DNA from: Methylobacterium sp.
GTDB lineage: Bacteria > Pseudomonadota > Alphaproteobacteria > Rhizobiales > Beijerinckiaceae
DNA length: 42,155 nucleotides
Reading direction: 5' to 3'
Assembly (NCBI RefSeq): GCF_028290105.1
Contig: NZ_JAQGKL010000081.1
Location: forward strand, 1-42,155
Position numbers and translations under genes: made by a program. The notes below the pieces were generated by a model that had not been told where the DNA came from, did not search any database, and saw only the letters and a list, made by a program, of their open reading frames with translations. This document shows, piece after piece, positions 25,805 to 34,870 of the stretch (within the stretch, counting starts at the first letter, position 1; the number at the start of each line of letters is the position of its first letter).

Positions 25805-25839
25805 GAAGGCCGGCGTTCCCCCGAGGAGCGCCGGCCTTC
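25805..25839. terminator. intrinsic terminator, bidirectional
   Basis: A perfect 11-bp stem (GAAGGCCGGCG at 25805-25815 and its complement at 25829-25839) closes a 13-nt loop. It starts 28 nt after the stop of the small exported protein and 31 nt before the stop of convergent rutF. It has only short T tracts, but its position between convergent genes and the stem strength support a shared terminator. Confidence 0.7.
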
Positions 25840-25869
25840 GTCGTCTCGAGCGTCCCGCGAAAACCCGCC

Positions 25870-26424
25870 TCAGGCGGCGGCCTCGCGCGGGGCCGCCCCG
25901 CCCAGCGGGACCGTGTGATAGTCCCGGTCCGCGTAGACGAGGCCATGCCCATCCCCGGGCTCGGCGAGCCCCAAAACCTCGCAATAGAGCACGTCGTGGG
26001 TGCCGACCGGATGGCGGGCGACGATGCGGCAATCGAAGGCGGTGAGCGCGCCCTGGAGCACCGGCGCGCCCGTGAGGAGGGTCGTCCAGGCGGCCGCCGC
26101 GAAGCGGGCCTCCATCGGCGTGCGGCCCCCGAAGGCGGCCGCGATCCCGGTCTGGTCGGCCGCCAGGGTGTTGATGCACAGCGCCGCGTTGGCGCTCACC
26201 GCCGCGTAGGCCGACGAGGTTCGGTTGATGCAGACCAGAAGCGTCGGCGGGGCGTCGCTGACGCTGCAGACGGCGGAGGCGGTGAAGCCGGCCCGGCCCC
26301 CCGGCCCGTCGGTGGTGACGAGATGGACCGCGCTGGCGACCCGCGCCATCGCGCCGCGAAAGGCGGCGCCTTCGACGGGCGGGGGCGTCGTTCCGGTCGG
26401 CCTCGTCTGAATCACGGCGCTCAC
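25870..26424 (-). CDS. rutF: flavin reductase RutF
   Basis: A 184-residue flavin reductase of the HpaC/RutF type, last gene of the rut unit. It supplies reduced FMN to the monooxygenase RutA using NADH. Visible family elements are '[43 protein letters not shown]'-like flavin-binding start (about 23-65), 'CINTLAADQ' and the C-terminal '[17 protein letters not shown]' followed by '[11 protein letters not shown]'. The GTG start at 26424 overlaps the rutD stop (GTGA). Other flavin reductases share the fold, but linkage to rutA-D makes RutF secure. Confidence 0.9.
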   Translation of the reverse strand: MSAVIQTRPTGTTPPPVEGAAFRGAMARVASAVHLVTTDGPGGRAGFTASAVCSVSDAPPTLLVCINRTSSAYAAVSANAALCINTLAADQTGIAAAFGGRTPMEARFAAAAWTTLLTGAPVLQGALTAFDCRIVARHPVGTHDVLYCEVLGLAEPGDGHGLVYADRDYHTVPLGGAAPREAAA

Positions 26425-27224
26425 TCCTGTCGCGCGAGGAACGCCACGAGCGTCCGGTTGAAGGCGTCGGCGCGGGTCACGCTATGGGCGTGCCCGCCGC
26501 TCGGCACCCGGTCGAGGCGCGCGTTGGGCAGGCCCCGTGCGAGCGCCTCCGAGCACAGATAGGGCACCAGCACGTCGTCGTCCGCCGCCATCACCAGGGT
26601 CTCGTGCGAAATTGCGGGGAGATCCGCCGTCAGGTCGAAGGCCTCCAGGGCCGCGATCCGCGCCAGCACCGTCTCGCGCCCCGGAAAATGCGCCAGGGCA
26701 TGCGCCTCGTCCTCGGCCACGCGGGCGGCGTTCTGCGAGAGCCACGGCGCCGGGTAGAGGAAGATGGCCTGCGCCCGGACATAGGCCTCGGGGCCGGCAT
26801 CCAGCAGCAGCTTGCGGGCGGCAAAGCAGCGCCTCGTCGCGGAATCCGCCTTCGCCCAGCCGTTGATCACCACGAGGCGCCCGACCCGCTCGGGGTGGGT
26901 GCGGGCGAGTTCGAGGCCGATCAGGCCGCCGAGCGCATGCCCGACGATGTCGCAGGTGGCGACATCGCAGGCATCCATCACCGCCAGCGCGTCGCGGGCC
27001 ATCGCGGCGATGTCGTGCCCCCGCTCGAGCGCTCCCCCCGAGCGTCCGGTGCCGCGATGATCGTAGGTGACGACGCGAAACCGCGCGGCGAGCGCCTCCA
27101 TCTGCGGCGCGAAGTAGCCGGCCGAGCCGCCGAGCCCCGGCGAGAGCAGCACCGTCCGGGTGCCCTGACCCTGGACCGCGTGGTGGATCGCGGCGGCCAC
27201 GCGCGCCTCAGGCCCGGCCGACAT
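26421..27224 (-). CDS. rutD: alpha/beta hydrolase RutD
   Basis: A 267-residue alpha/beta hydrolase of the RutD family, which speeds breakdown of aminoacrylate released from uracil. It shows '[16 protein letters not shown]', '[14 protein letters not shown]' and '[17 protein letters not shown]'. At the nucleophile elbow it has GHALGG, so Ala stands where other hydrolases have Ser; this is also the case in Escherichia coli RutD and supports the family call rather than indicating a defect. A late Gly-Gly-His ([10 protein letters not shown]) is kept. The ATG at 27224 lies inside the end of rutC (17-nt overlap), and the stop overlaps rutF (GTGA). Confidence 0.9.
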   Translation of the reverse strand: MSAGPEARVAAAIHHAVQGQGTRTVLLSPGLGGSAGYFAPQMEALAARFRVVTYDHRGTGRSGGALERGHDIAAMARDALAVMDACDVATCDIVGHALGGLIGLELARTHPERVGRLVVINGWAKADSATRRCFAARKLLLDAGPEAYVRAQAIFLYPAPWLSQNAARVAEDEAHALAHFPGRETVLARIAALEAFDLTADLPAISHETLVMAADDDVLVPYLCSEALARGLPNARLDRVPSGGHAHSVTRADAFNRTLVAFLARQE

Positions 27225-27597
27225 GCGCCACCGAGGCGATCTCCACCAGGGCGTCGGGCTTCACGAGGCCGCACTGGATGCAGTAGCGCGCCGGCTTCTC
27301 GCCGGGAAAGTACTCGGCGTAGACCGCGTTGATCGCCGCATAATCGGACCAGTCCTTCAGGAAGACGTGGTTGAAGGTGACGTCGTCCATGGTGCCGCCG
27401 GCGGCCGCGACGACACCCTTGATCGTCTCCAGCACGTGCCTCGTCTGCGCGGCCGCGTCGCCCACGTGGACGACGTTCGCATCCGCATCGAGGGGCAGCG
27501 TGCCCGAGACGTAGAGCACGCCGTCGGCCAGGGTGCCGGGCACGTAGGGCGCCAGCGGCTTGCCGGTGCCGGGCGGAACGATCACGGTCTTGGGCAT
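27208..27597 (-). CDS. rutC: RidA-family aminoacrylate deaminase RutC
   Basis: A 129-residue RidA/YjgF-family protein. RutC handles the 3-aminoacrylate (or its peracid) formed in the Rut uracil pathway. It has '[24 protein letters not shown]', '[25 protein letters not shown]' and '[19 protein letters not shown]', the last including the conserved Arg and Cys region of the trimer-interface active site. GAGGAG precedes the ATG at 27597. It follows rutB by 33 nt and overlaps rutD by 17 nt. Confidence 0.92.
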   Translation of the reverse strand: MPKTVIVPPGTGKPLAPYVPGTLADGVLYVSGTLPLDADANVVHVGDAAAQTRHVLETIKGVVAAAGGTMDDVTFNHVFLKDWSDYAAINAVYAEYFPGEKPARYCIQCGLVKPDALVEIASVAHVGRA

Positions 27598-27630
27598 TGT
27601 TCGGGGTGCTCCTCAGAGGGCGTCAAGGGC

Positions 27631-28377
27631 CTATTCGGCGGCCGCCGCGATGCCCGGCCGCAGCGCGGCCTCGAAGGCGGTCACGTCCGAGACCCAGCCG
27701 AAGAAGGTCTCGATGTTGGACAGGGCCCCCGCCTGCAGGGCCGGCGGCCCGGCCTGATGCGTCGCGTCCGCCAGGACGATCCCGAAATATTCGAGGAAGA
27801 AGCCGTCGCGCAGGGTCGATTCCACACAAACATTGGTGGCGATGCCGGTGAAGACCAGGGTGCGGATGCCGGCCGCGCGCAGCAGGCTGTCGAGCTGCGT
27901 GTTGTAGAAGCCGCTGTAGCGCGGTTTGCCCAGCACGATGTCGCCGGGCTCGGGCTTCAGGGCATCGACCAGCGCGTAGTCCCAGGTGCCCCGGGCGAGC
28001 AGGCGCTCGTTCATACCCGGCCGGCTTCTCATGGTCTTGAGGGCGTTCGACTTGTGCCAGTTCGGCGAGCCCGGTCCCCCCGCCTCCACGTAGTCGGGGT
28101 CCCAGCCGTTCTGGAACCAGACGATCCGGATTCCGGCCGCCCGCGCCGCTTTCACCGCGCGGGCGATGCACGCCACCACCGGGCCCGTGCCGGAGACGTC
28201 GAAGCCCGCGAGATCGAGGTAGCCCCCCGGCGTGGTGTAGGCGTTCTGCATGTCGACGACGATGAGCGCGGTGGCCGACGCGTCGAAGGCGATGACCTCC
28301 GGCCGCGCCGCCAGGGTGATGCCGCCCAGGCGCCCCGCCGGGTCGGTGTAGCCGGCGGGTTTTTGCGTTTCCGCCAT
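27631..28377 (-). CDS. rutB: ureidoacrylate amidohydrolase RutB
   Basis: A 248-residue isochorismatase-fold amidohydrolase that cleaves ureidoacrylate (peracid) to aminoacrylate and carbamate, the first nitrogen-releasing step of the Rut pathway. The triad is Asp42 in VVDMQNAY, Lys151 in LGKPRYSGF and Cys184 in [11 protein letters not shown]. '[14 protein letters not shown]' in the middle is characteristic of RutB and separates it from the biuret hydrolase-like paralogue at 3.1 kb. The ATG at 28377 overlaps the rutA stop by one base (TGATG). The frame is open much further upstream, but that is shadow of rutA. Confidence 0.93.
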   Translation of the reverse strand: MAETQKPAGYTDPAGRLGGITLAARPEVIAFDASATALIVVDMQNAYTTPGGYLDLAGFDVSGTGPVVACIARAVKAARAAGIRIVWFQNGWDPDYVEAGGPGSPNWHKSNALKTMRSRPGMNERLLARGTWDYALVDALKPEPGDIVLGKPRYSGFYNTQLDSLLRAAGIRTLVFTGIATNVCVESTLRDGFFLEYFGIVLADATHQAGPPALQAGALSNIETFFGWVSDVTAFEAALRPGIAAAAE

Positions 28378-29495
28378 CACGCCACCTTCGCCATCGGTTC
28401 GGCTCCAGCCGCGATATGCGCCCGGCTCGCCATCAGCGGCTGGATGCGGGTGCCGTAGGCGTCGAGCCCTTTCAGGAAGTCGTCGAAGACCAGGAGCACG
28501 CCCTCGGTGCCCGGCACGGTGGCGACCTCGTCGAGCATGCGCGCCACCTCCGCGTAGGAGCCGACCAGCGTGCCCATGTTGATGTTCACCGGCGAGGTCG
28601 GGTCTGTCATCTGGCGCACGTTGGTGTCCGCCCCCGACCGGGTGTCCGCCGCGCCCTGCAATCCGAGCCAGGCGATGGCCTCGGCATCCGCGCCGGCCTT
28701 GTAATGCTCCCAGGTGGCGCGGGCGGCCTCGTCGGTCTCGTCCGCGATGATCATGAACAGCACGTAGGAGGAGACGTCGCGGCCCGTGGCGGCCTTGGCG
28801 GCCTCCAGGCGCTCCACCGTGGGGGCGAAGGCGGTCGGCGTGTTCACGCCCTTGCCGAAGCAGAAATTGTAGTCCGCGTATTGCGCCGTGAACGCCATGC
28901 CGGCGGTGGATTGGCCCGCGCAGATGACCTTCATGTCGGCCTGGGGGCGCGGGCTCAGGCGGCAATCCTCCATCTGGAAGAACTCGCCCTTGCGGTCGCA
29001 GGCGCCGGTCTCCCAGAGGTCGCGCAGCACCTGCGCGTATTCCGCGAGGTACTCGTAGCGGCGGGAGAAGTACTCGTCGCCGGGCCACAGGCCCATCTGG
29101 GAGTATTCCGGCCGCTGCCAGCCGGTGACGAGATTGAGGCCGAAGCGTCCGTTCGAGATCGAATCGATGGTGGCGGCCATGCGCGCCGTGATGGCGGGGG
29201 GCATGCACAGGGTGGCGGCGGTGGCGAACAGCTTGATCCGGCTGGTGACGGCGGCCAATCCCGCCATCAGCGTGAAGGATTCGAGGTTGTGGTCCCAGAA
29301 CTCGGTCTTGCCGCCGAAGCCACGCAGCTTGATCATCGAGAGGGCGAAGTCGAGGCCGTAGCCCTCGGCCTTGAGCACCACCTGCTTGTTCAGCTCGAAG
29401 CTCGGCTTGTATTGCGGCGCGTTCTCCGAAAGGAGCCAGCCGTTGTTTCCGATCGGGATGAAGACGCCGACGTTCATGGAAGCCTCGCTGGGCAT
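28377..29495 (-). CDS. rutA: pyrimidine monooxygenase RutA
   Basis: A 372-residue luciferase-fold flavin monooxygenase that opens the uracil ring. It is very similar to enterobacterial RutA throughout: '[21 protein letters not shown]', '[20 protein letters not shown]', '[19 protein letters not shown]', '[16 protein letters not shown]' and '[20 protein letters not shown]'. The ATG at 29495 is used; the internal ATG at 29477 ([10 protein letters not shown]) also has a GAGG site 6 nt upstream and may be the true start. It is the first gene of rutABCDF; the 229-nt region before it carries a RutR-type operator. Confidence 0.95.
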   Translation of the reverse strand: MPSEASMNVGVFIPIGNNGWLLSENAPQYKPSFELNKQVVLKAEGYGLDFALSMIKLRGFGGKTEFWDHNLESFTLMAGLAAVTSRIKLFATAATLCMPPAITARMAATIDSISNGRFGLNLVTGWQRPEYSQMGLWPGDEYFSRRYEYLAEYAQVLRDLWETGACDRKGEFFQMEDCRLSPRPQADMKVICAGQSTAGMAFTAQYADYNFCFGKGVNTPTAFAPTVERLEAAKAATGRDVSSYVLFMIIADETDEAARATWEHYKAGADAEAIAWLGLQGAADTRSGADTNVRQMTDPTSPVNINMGTLVGSYAEVARMLDEVATVPGTEGVLLVFDDFLKGLDAYGTRIQPLMASRAHIAAGAEPMAKVA

Positions 29496-29602
29496 GACGA
29501 CCTCGCTCGCGCGGACGCAACCTCTCCGAAGGCAAGTCCGCGGCCCGCTTGGACCGACCGGAGACTGGGAATCACCTTCGGTTGACCCGATCGAAGATCA
29601 TT

Positions 29603-29618
29603 CAGACCAGATGGTCAA
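29603..29618. promoter_or_regulatory. RutR-type operator upstream of rutA
   Basis: CAGACCAGATGGTCAA on the plus strand is a near-match to the known RutR consensus TTGACCA-NN-TGGTCAA: one half is perfect and the other differs at its two outermost bases. On the minus strand it reads TTGACCATCTGGTCTG, and its TTGACC could itself be the -35 box of the rutA promoter (a weak TTCGAT lies 17 nt further). Bound RutR would therefore block the promoter. Site identity is by consensus match. Confidence 0.7.
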
Positions 29619-29724
29619 ACTCTGAACCGCCGGTTTCGGCCGGTTGCATAAACTCTCTCCCGTCTGCCTATGGGCTGAGCGAGGTTTGCCCAGCCGGGCG
29701 GCGAAAATTCGGGTCCGTGACGGC

Positions 29725-30369
29725 TCAGGGCCGCAGGCCGAGCCCGCCCAGGATCAACGCCTGCGTGCTCGCGACGACGCTCTCGAAGAACTCCGGGTCG
29801 TCGAGGCCGCGTCCGGTGACGGCGTTCACCTGAACGGCGAAGTCCGCGTAATGCTGGGTGATCGCCCAGATCGAGACGATCAGGTGGTGGGGATCGTGCG
29901 CGCCGATCCGCCCCTCGGCACGCCAGCCCCGGAGGATCGCGGCCTTGGCCTCGACGAGCGCGCGCAACGGTCCTTCGAGTTCGGCGCGCAGCAGGGGGGC
30001 ACCCTGCACGATCTCCAGGCAGAACAGTCGCGAGGCCTGCGGCGCGTCGCGCGACAGGGTGAGCTTGGCGCGGATGTAATCCTTCAGCGCCTCGGCCGGC
30101 GCGCTGTCCGCGTCGAGGGCTTGCAGGGGGTCGAGCCAGATATCGAGGACCCGGCGCAGGACCGCGACGTAGAGGTCTTCCTTGGAGGGAAAGTAGTAGA
30201 GCAGGTTGGTCTTCGACAGGCCTGCCCGCTCGGCGATGCCCTCGACGCTGGCGCCGTGCAGCCCGAGACCCGAGAACAGCGCGAGGGCCGCATCGAGGAT
30301 CGCCTCGCGCCGCGCTTGTCCGTCCTTGCGGCGCCGACGCGCGGGCGGCGTGTTGGCTGGCTGCTGCAC
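29725..30369 (-). CDS. rutR: TetR-family pyrimidine regulator RutR
   Basis: A 214-residue TetR-family repressor. The N-terminal helix-turn-helix is followed by the near-invariant 'GLSKTNLLYYFPSKEDLYVAVL', and the ligand domain has 'LDIWLDPLQALDADSAP', 'RDAPQASRLFCLEIVQGAPLL' and 'HLIVSIWAITQHYADFA', which closely match enterobacterial RutR; the latter segment helps bind uracil or thymine. The GTG at 30369 gives the usual length; no ATG is close and the upstream frame is shadow. Unlike E. coli, the gene is not divergent from rutA but upstream of it on the same strand, and only 32 nt after puuE. Confidence 0.92.
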   Translation of the reverse strand: MQQPANTPPARRRRKDGQARREAILDAALALFSGLGLHGASVEGIAERAGLSKTNLLYYFPSKEDLYVAVLRRVLDIWLDPLQALDADSAPAEALKDYIRAKLTLSRDAPQASRLFCLEIVQGAPLLRAELEGPLRALVEAKAAILRGWRAEGRIGAHDPHHLIVSIWAITQHYADFAVQVNAVTGRGLDDPEFFESVVASTQALILGGLGLRP

Positions 30370-30401
30370 GAAACGATGACTCCCTCGGGCGAGGCTGCGC
30401 G

Positions 30402-31301
30402 TCAGGCCGGCGGATGCGTCCGGATCCAGTGCTCGGCGATGTCGATGCGCCGCGCCACCCAGACGTGCTCGTGGGTGGCGATGTGGTCGAGGAAGCGGAT
30501 CAGCGCGCCGATCCGCCCCGGCCGCCCGATCAGGCGGCAATGCAGGCCCACCGACATCATCTTGGGCGCCTCCGCCCCCTCGGCGTAGAGCGCATCGAAG
30601 GTGTCGCGAAGATAGGTGAAGACATGCTCGCCGGTGTTGAAGCCCTGGATCGCCGCGCACTTCATGTCGTTGGCGTCCAGCGTGTAGGGCACCACGAGGC
30701 CGCGTCCGCTCGGTTCCGTGATCCAGTAGGGCAGGTCGTCGGCGTAGGAATCGGCCAGGTATGTCATGCCGGCCTCGATGCCGAGGTCGAGGGTGTGGGG
30801 CGAGGAGCGCCCGGTATACCAGGCGCGCGGGCGCTCCCCCGTGATCTCGGTGTGGATGCGGATCGCCTCGTCAAAGTGCACCTTCTCTTGCGCCCGGGTG
30901 AAGTCGCGGTAGTCGATCCACTTGAGGCCGTGGCAGGCGATCTCCCAATCGGCCTCCTTCATGGCGGCGGCGACATCGGGGTGGCGGGCGAGCGCCGTGG
31001 CGACCGCGAACGCCGTCACGGGGATGTTGCGCGATCGGAACAGCCGCCAGAGGCGCCAGAACCCGGCGCGGGCGCCGTATTCGAACAGCGATTCCATGCT
31101 CATGTGGCGCTGGCCGGGCCAGGGTTGCGCGCCGACCAGCTCCGACAGGAATGCCTCCGACGCGGCGTCCCCGTGCAGGATGCAGTTCTCACCGCCCTCC
31201 TCGTAGTTGAGCACGATCTGCACCGCGATCCGCGCGCCGTTCGGCCAGCGCGGATGCGGCGGGTTGCGGCCATAGCCGACGAGATCGCGGGGGTAGGTCA
31301 A
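30402..31301 (-). CDS. puuE: allantoinase PuuE (polysaccharide-deacetylase-like)
   Basis: A 299-residue metal-independent-type allantoinase of the PuuE family, unrelated to the amidohydrolase AllB. It converts allantoin to allantoate. Family marks are '[18 protein letters not shown]', '[16 protein letters not shown]', '[21 protein letters not shown]', '[14 protein letters not shown]' and '[18 protein letters not shown]'. I place the start at a TTG (31301) that gives MTYPRDL..., the conserved N-terminus, with AAGGG 9 nt upstream; the next in-frame ATG (31433) would add a 44-residue basic tail with no family resemblance. Divergent from ureAB across 223 nt, and probably co-transcribed with rutR. 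Confidence 0.9.
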   Translation of the reverse strand: MTYPRDLVGYGRNPPHPRWPNGARIAVQIVLNYEEGGENCILHGDAASEAFLSELVGAQPWPGQRHMSMESLFEYGARAGFWRLWRLFRSRNIPVTAFAVATALARHPDVAAAMKEADWEIACHGLKWIDYRDFTRAQEKVHFDEAIRIHTEITGERPRAWYTGRSSPHTLDLGIEAGMTYLADSYADDLPYWITEPSGRGLVVPYTLDANDMKCAAIQGFNTGEHVFTYLRDTFDALYAEGAEAPKMMSVGLHCRLIGRPGRIGALIRFLDHIATHEHVWVARRIDIAEHWIRTHPPA

Positions 31302-31372
31302 CGGGCCGGCCCTTTGGCTCGGGGAAAGGATCGGCCCTGCTGTTCGGCCGAGGGGCCGCGCCCTGTCAACCG

Positions 31373-31400
31373 CCGGAGCGCGCACCGGAGCGCGCTCCGG
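31373..31400. promoter_or_regulatory. 16-bp palindrome plus half-copy between puuE and ureAB
   Basis: CCGGAGCGCGCTCCGG at 31385-31400 is a perfect 16-bp palindrome. The ten bases CCGGAGCGCG also occur at 31373-31382, 12 nt earlier, giving a tandem repeat plus the palindrome. It sits in the middle of the divergent spacer between allantoinase and urease genes, where one regulator could control both. It has the look of an operator; the cognate protein is unknown. A (ATGC)3 tract follows at 31424-31435. Confidence 0.5.
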
Positions 31401-31524
31401 GGCCTTGCGCTCGGCCCTGCGGGATGCATGCATGCGGCCCGCGTCCGAGAGGCGGCCCGCCGCGCACGGTCCTTGCCTTCACGGCCCCCGACAGGCCCCG
31501 CGCCCAACCCCTGAGGTTCTTCCC

Positions 31525-32145
31525 GTGCTCCTGACCCCACGCGAAAAGGACAAGCTCCTCCTCGCCATGGCCGCGCAGGTGGCCCGCAACCGCCTCGCCC
31601 GCGGGGTGAAGCTGAACTACCCGGAGGCGATCGCGCTGATCAGCGACTTCGTGGTGGAGGGGGCACGCGACGGGCGCTCGGTCTCCGACCTGATGCAGGC
31701 GGGCGGGCACGTGCTCAGCGCCGAGCAATGCATGGACGGCATCCCCGAGATGATCCACGACATTCAAGTCGAGGCGACGTTTCCGGACGGCACCAAGCTC
31801 GTCACCGTGCACCACCCGATCCGGGGGGCCGCCTCCGCCGAGGTGCCCGGCACCGTGACGACCCTGCCCGGCGAGATCGTCTTCAACGAGGACCTGCCCC
31901 GCACCTTGTTGAGCGTGGCCAATGTCGGCGACCGGCCGATCCAGGTCGGCTCGCACTACCATTTCTACGAGGTGAACCTCGGCCTGACCTTCGAGCGCGA
32001 GAAGGCGCGCGGCCAGCGCCTCGACATCGCCCCCGGCACGGCGGTGCGCTTCGAGCCCGGCGCCACCCGCGAGGTGGTTCTGGTGCCGCTCGGCGGCGAC
32101 CGCACGGTCTATGGGTTCCGCGGCGACGTGATGGGAAAACTCTGA
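31525..32145 (+). CDS. ureAB: fused urease gamma/beta subunit
   Basis: A 206-residue fusion of the two small urease subunits. Residues 1-100 are gamma ([11 protein letters not shown], '[20 protein letters not shown]', '[25 protein letters not shown]'), and about 105-206 are beta ('[37 protein letters not shown]', '[20 protein letters not shown]'). They are joined by a short '[13 protein letters not shown]' linker. The GTG at 31525 follows a GAGG site and gives the canonical N-terminus; an in-frame extension back to 31405 is not family-like. First gene of the operon ureAB-ureC-DUF29-DUF29-ureEFG, with ureC 5 nt after its stop. A fused gamma/beta chain also occurs in Helicobacter UreA. Confidence 0.93.
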   Translation: MLLTPREKDKLLLAMAAQVARNRLARGVKLNYPEAIALISDFVVEGARDGRSVSDLMQAGGHVLSAEQCMDGIPEMIHDIQVEATFPDGTKLVTVHHPIRGAASAEVPGTVTTLPGEIVFNEDLPRTLLSVANVGDRPIQVGSHYHFYEVNLGLTFEREKARGQRLDIAPGTAVRFEPGATREVVLVPLGGDRTVYGFRGDVMGKL

Positions 32146-32150
32146 ACACC

Positions 32151-33878
32151 ATGACGAACCTGCCCCCCCGCGCCGCCCTGCCCCGGGCCGCCTATGCCGA
32201 CATGTTCGGCCCGACCACCGGCGACCGCATCCGCCTCGCCGACACGTCCCTCGTCATCGAGGTCGAGCGCGACCACACCACCTACGGCGAGGAGGTGAAG
32301 TTCGGCGGCGGTAAGGTGATCCGCGACGGCATGGGGCAATCCCAGGTCACCAACCAGGACGGCGCCGTCGACACGGTCATCACCAACGCGGTGGTCCTCG
32401 ACCATTGGGGCGTGGTGAAGTGCGACGTCGGCATCGTGAAGGGCCGGATCGCGAAGCTCGGCAAGGCCGGCAACCCGGACATCCAGCCGGGCGTCGACAT
32501 CGTCGTCGGGCCGGGCACGGAGGTGATCGCCGGAGAGGGCAAGATCCTGACGGCGGGCGGGTTCGACAGCCACATCCACTACATCTGCCCGCAGCAGATC
32601 GAGGAGGCCCTGTGTTCAGGGATCACCACGATGCTCGGCGGCGGCACGGGGCCGGCCCACGGCACCTTCGCCACCACCTGCACGCCGGGTCCCTGGCACC
32701 TCGCCCGGATGATCGAGGCGGCGGATGCGTTTCCCATGAACCTCGCGTTTGCCGGCAAGGGCAACGCCTCGCGGCCCGAGAGCCTCGTCGAGATGATCCG
32801 CGCCGGGGCCTGCGCCCTGAAGCTCCACGAGGATTGGGGCACCACGCCGGCGGCCATCGACACCTGCCTCACCGTGGCGGACCTGCACGACGTGCAGGTG
32901 ATGATCCACTCCGACACGCTCAACGAATCCGGCTTCGTCGAGGACACGATCCGGGCGTTCGCCGGGCGCACCATCCACGCCTTCCACACGGAGGGGGCGG
33001 GCGGGGGCCACGCGCCGGACATCATCAAGGTGGCGGGCCTCGCCAACGTGCTGCCCTCCTCCACCAACCCGACGCGGCCCTACACGGTCAACACCATCGA
33101 CGAGCATCTCGACATGCTGATGGTGTGCCACCACCTCGATCCGGCGATCCCCGAGGATCTGGCCTTCGCCGAGAGCCGCATCCGCCGCGAGACCATTGCG
33201 GCCGAGGATATCCTGCACGACATCGGCGCGCTCTCGATGATGTCGTCGGACAGCCAGGCCATGGGCCGGGTCGGCGAGGTCGTGATCCGCACCTGGCAGA
33301 CGGCGGACAAGATGAAGCGCCAGCGCGGCGCCCTCCCCGGCGACACCTCCGGCCACGACAACCTGCGCGCCCGCCGCTACATCGCGAAATACACCATCAA
33401 CCCGGCCATCGCCCACGGCGTCTCGGCGCATGTCGGCTCGGTGGAGCCCGGAAAGCTCGCCGACCTCGTCCTGTGGAACCCGGCCTTCTTCGGGGTGAAG
33501 CCCGACCTCGTGATCAAGGGCGGCGCCATCGCCACCGCGCCGATGGGCGACCCCAACGCCTCGATCCCGACCCCCCAGCCCGTGCATTACCGGCCGATGT
33601 TCGGCAGTTTCGGCCGCGTGCCCTTCGCGACCGCGCTGACCTTCGTCTCGAAAGCGGCCATCGAGGACGGGCTCGGCGACAGGCTCGGCGTGCAGAAGCG
33701 CCTCGTGGCCGTGGAGAACGTGCGCGGCGGCATCTCGAAGAAGAGCATGATCCTCAACGACGCCACCCCCCACATCGAGGTCGATCCCGAGACCTACGAT
33801 GTCCGCGCCGACGGCGAATTGCTGGTCTGCGAGCCGGCCGAGGTGCTGCCGATGGCGCAGCGATACTTCCTGTTTTGA
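32151..33878 (+). CDS. ureC: urease alpha subunit
   Basis: A 575-residue catalytic subunit that hydrolyses urea to ammonia and carbamate. The nickel site is complete: HIH at ~141 ([10 protein letters not shown]), the lysine to be carbamylated, Lys224 in ALKLHEDWG, His in [12 protein letters not shown], His in '[12 protein letters not shown]', the flap CHHL at ~327 and Asp in SSDSQAMG. It ends in QRYFLF, as ureases do. The ATG at 32151 lies 5 nt after ureAB and lacks a strong ribosome site, so translation probably couples to ureAB. It is followed by two DUF29 genes rather than directly by ureE. Confidence 0.96.
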   Translation: MTNLPPRAALPRAAYADMFGPTTGDRIRLADTSLVIEVERDHTTYGEEVKFGGGKVIRDGMGQSQVTNQDGAVDTVITNAVVLDHWGVVKCDVGIVKGRIAKLGKAGNPDIQPGVDIVVGPGTEVIAGEGKILTAGGFDSHIHYICPQQIEEALCSGITTMLGGGTGPAHGTFATTCTPGPWHLARMIEAADAFPMNLAFAGKGNASRPESLVEMIRAGACALKLHEDWGTTPAAIDTCLTVADLHDVQVMIHSDTLNESGFVEDTIRAFAGRTIHAFHTEGAGGGHAPDIIKVAGLANVLPSSTNPTRPYTVNTIDEHLDMLMVCHHLDPAIPEDLAFAESRIRRETIAAEDILHDIGALSMMSSDSQAMGRVGEVVIRTWQTADKMKRQRGALPGDTSGHDNLRARRYIAKYTINPAIAHGVSAHVGSVEPGKLADLVLWNPAFFGVKPDLVIKGGAIATAPMGDPNASIPTPQPVHYRPMFGSFGRVPFATALTFVSKAAIEDGLGDRLGVQKRLVAVENVRGGISKKSMILNDATPHIEVDPETYDVRADGELLVCEPAEVLPMAQRYFLF

Positions 33879-33914
33879 CGTAGGATGGCGTCGCGAACCC
33901 TCAGGGAGGCCCTC

Positions 33915-34373
33915 GTGTCCAAGGTCGCGCTGAAGCCGCCACCGGCGGCCGATCTGTACGAGCGGGATTTCTTTGCCTGGACGCAGGCGCAGGCCCACCT
34001 GCTCGCGCGGCGCGACGATGCCGCGCTCGACGTCGCCAACCTGCTCGAAGAGGTGGAAAGCTGGGGCCGCAGCCAGCGCGACGCGATTACCTTGCGCCTC
34101 GAAGTGCTGCTTGCACATCTGCTCAAGTTTCGCCTGCAGCCTGAGCGCGCCACGCCGAGCTGGCGCAGGGCGCTTCGCGAGCGACGCCGCCAGATCGAGC
34201 GGCTGATCGCACGCAATCCCAGCCTGCGCGGCCTGCCGCGCGAGGCACTCCCGGACGTCTACCCGGATGCGGTGCGGATCACCTCCGGCGAAACCCGCAT
34301 CGCCATGGCCGCGTTTCCGCCCGCCTGCCCCTTCACGATCGAAGACATCCTCGATCCCGGATTCGAAACGTGA
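33915..34373 (+). CDS. DUF29 family protein, copy 1
   Basis: A 152-residue DUF29 protein. Visible family pattern: 'LYERDFFAWTQAQAHLLARRD', 'LDVANLLEEVESWGRSQRDAI', 'RLEVLLAHLLKFRLQPERATPSWRRAL'-type central helices, 'LPREALPDVYPDAVR' and 'FPPACPFTIEDILDPGF'. The fold is all-helical and the function unknown. I prefer the GTG at 33915 because AGGGAGG lies 5 nt before it; an ATG at 33885, just 6 nt after ureC, is the in-frame alternative. It overlaps copy 2 by GTGA, so it is in the urease operon. Confidence 0.85.
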   Translation: MSKVALKPPPAADLYERDFFAWTQAQAHLLARRDDAALDVANLLEEVESWGRSQRDAITLRLEVLLAHLLKFRLQPERATPSWRRALRERRRQIERLIARNPSLRGLPREALPDVYPDAVRITSGETRIAMAAFPPACPFTIEDILDPGFET

Positions 34374-34870
34374 CGCTGTCGCCGCCCGATGCCTTTTCCG
34401 CCGATCTGAGCGCCTGGGCCGAGGCGCAGGCGCGTGCCCTGCGCGAAGGCCGCACCGGCCGGCCGGATCACGGGAATCTGTCGGCGGTGGTCGGCCGGCT
34501 CGGCCTTCGCGAGCGGCACGACCTGCGGGCACGCCTGGGGGTCGTCCTGACGGGCCTGCTGCGATGGGCCGAGCAGGTCGACCTGCGCTGCCATGGCTGG
34601 GCGGCGACCCTCGACAACCAGTGGCTTCGGATCGAGCGCAGCCTTCGCGACGACCCGAGCCTGCGTCGCGAGATTCCCGACTTGATCGCGCGGATCTATC
34701 CGGCCGCGAAGGCGCGTGCGGTTCTCGAAAGCGCGTTGTTCGACGAGAGCTTCCCGGATTCCTGCCCTTTTTCGGACAGCGAGATCCTGACGGTCGGCGT
34801 CTATCCGGATCCTCACGGAGATGAGGCGATCCGCGGCGAGGGCTGGTGGATGCTGAAGGTTCTCCCATGA
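34370..34870 (+). CDS. DUF29 family protein, copy 2 (diverged)
   Basis: A 166-residue diverged DUF29 relative. It aligns with copy 1 by 'FSADLSAWAEAQARALREGR', 'NLSAVVGRLGLRERHDL', 'LTGLLRWAEQ', 'SLRREIPDLIARIYPAAKA' and 'FPDSCPFSDSEIL', but has lost much of the Glu-rich central motif (EEVES becomes AVVGR) and gained a C-terminal tail. GTG start at 34370 overlaps copy 1 (GTGA), and its stop overlaps ureE (ATGA). This places both DUF29 genes in a translationally coupled chain with urease accessory genes. A complex of the two copies is possible. Confidence 0.75.
   Translation: MTLSPPDAFSADLSAWAEAQARALREGRTGRPDHGNLSAVVGRLGLRERHDLRARLGVVLTGLLRWAEQVDLRCHGWAATLDNQWLRIERSLRDDPSLRREIPDLIARIYPAAKARAVLESALFDESFPDSCPFSDSEILTVGVYPDPHGDEAIRGEGWWMLKVLP

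Noticed and set aside
26421..27224. Apparent loss of the nucleophile Ser in RutD (GHALGG)
   Set aside because: The same Ala is found in E. coli RutD, so this is a family feature and not a mutation.
31424..31435. (ATGC)3 short tandem repeat upstream of ureAB
   Set aside because: Only three units, within a GC-rich spacer; too short to argue for phase variation.
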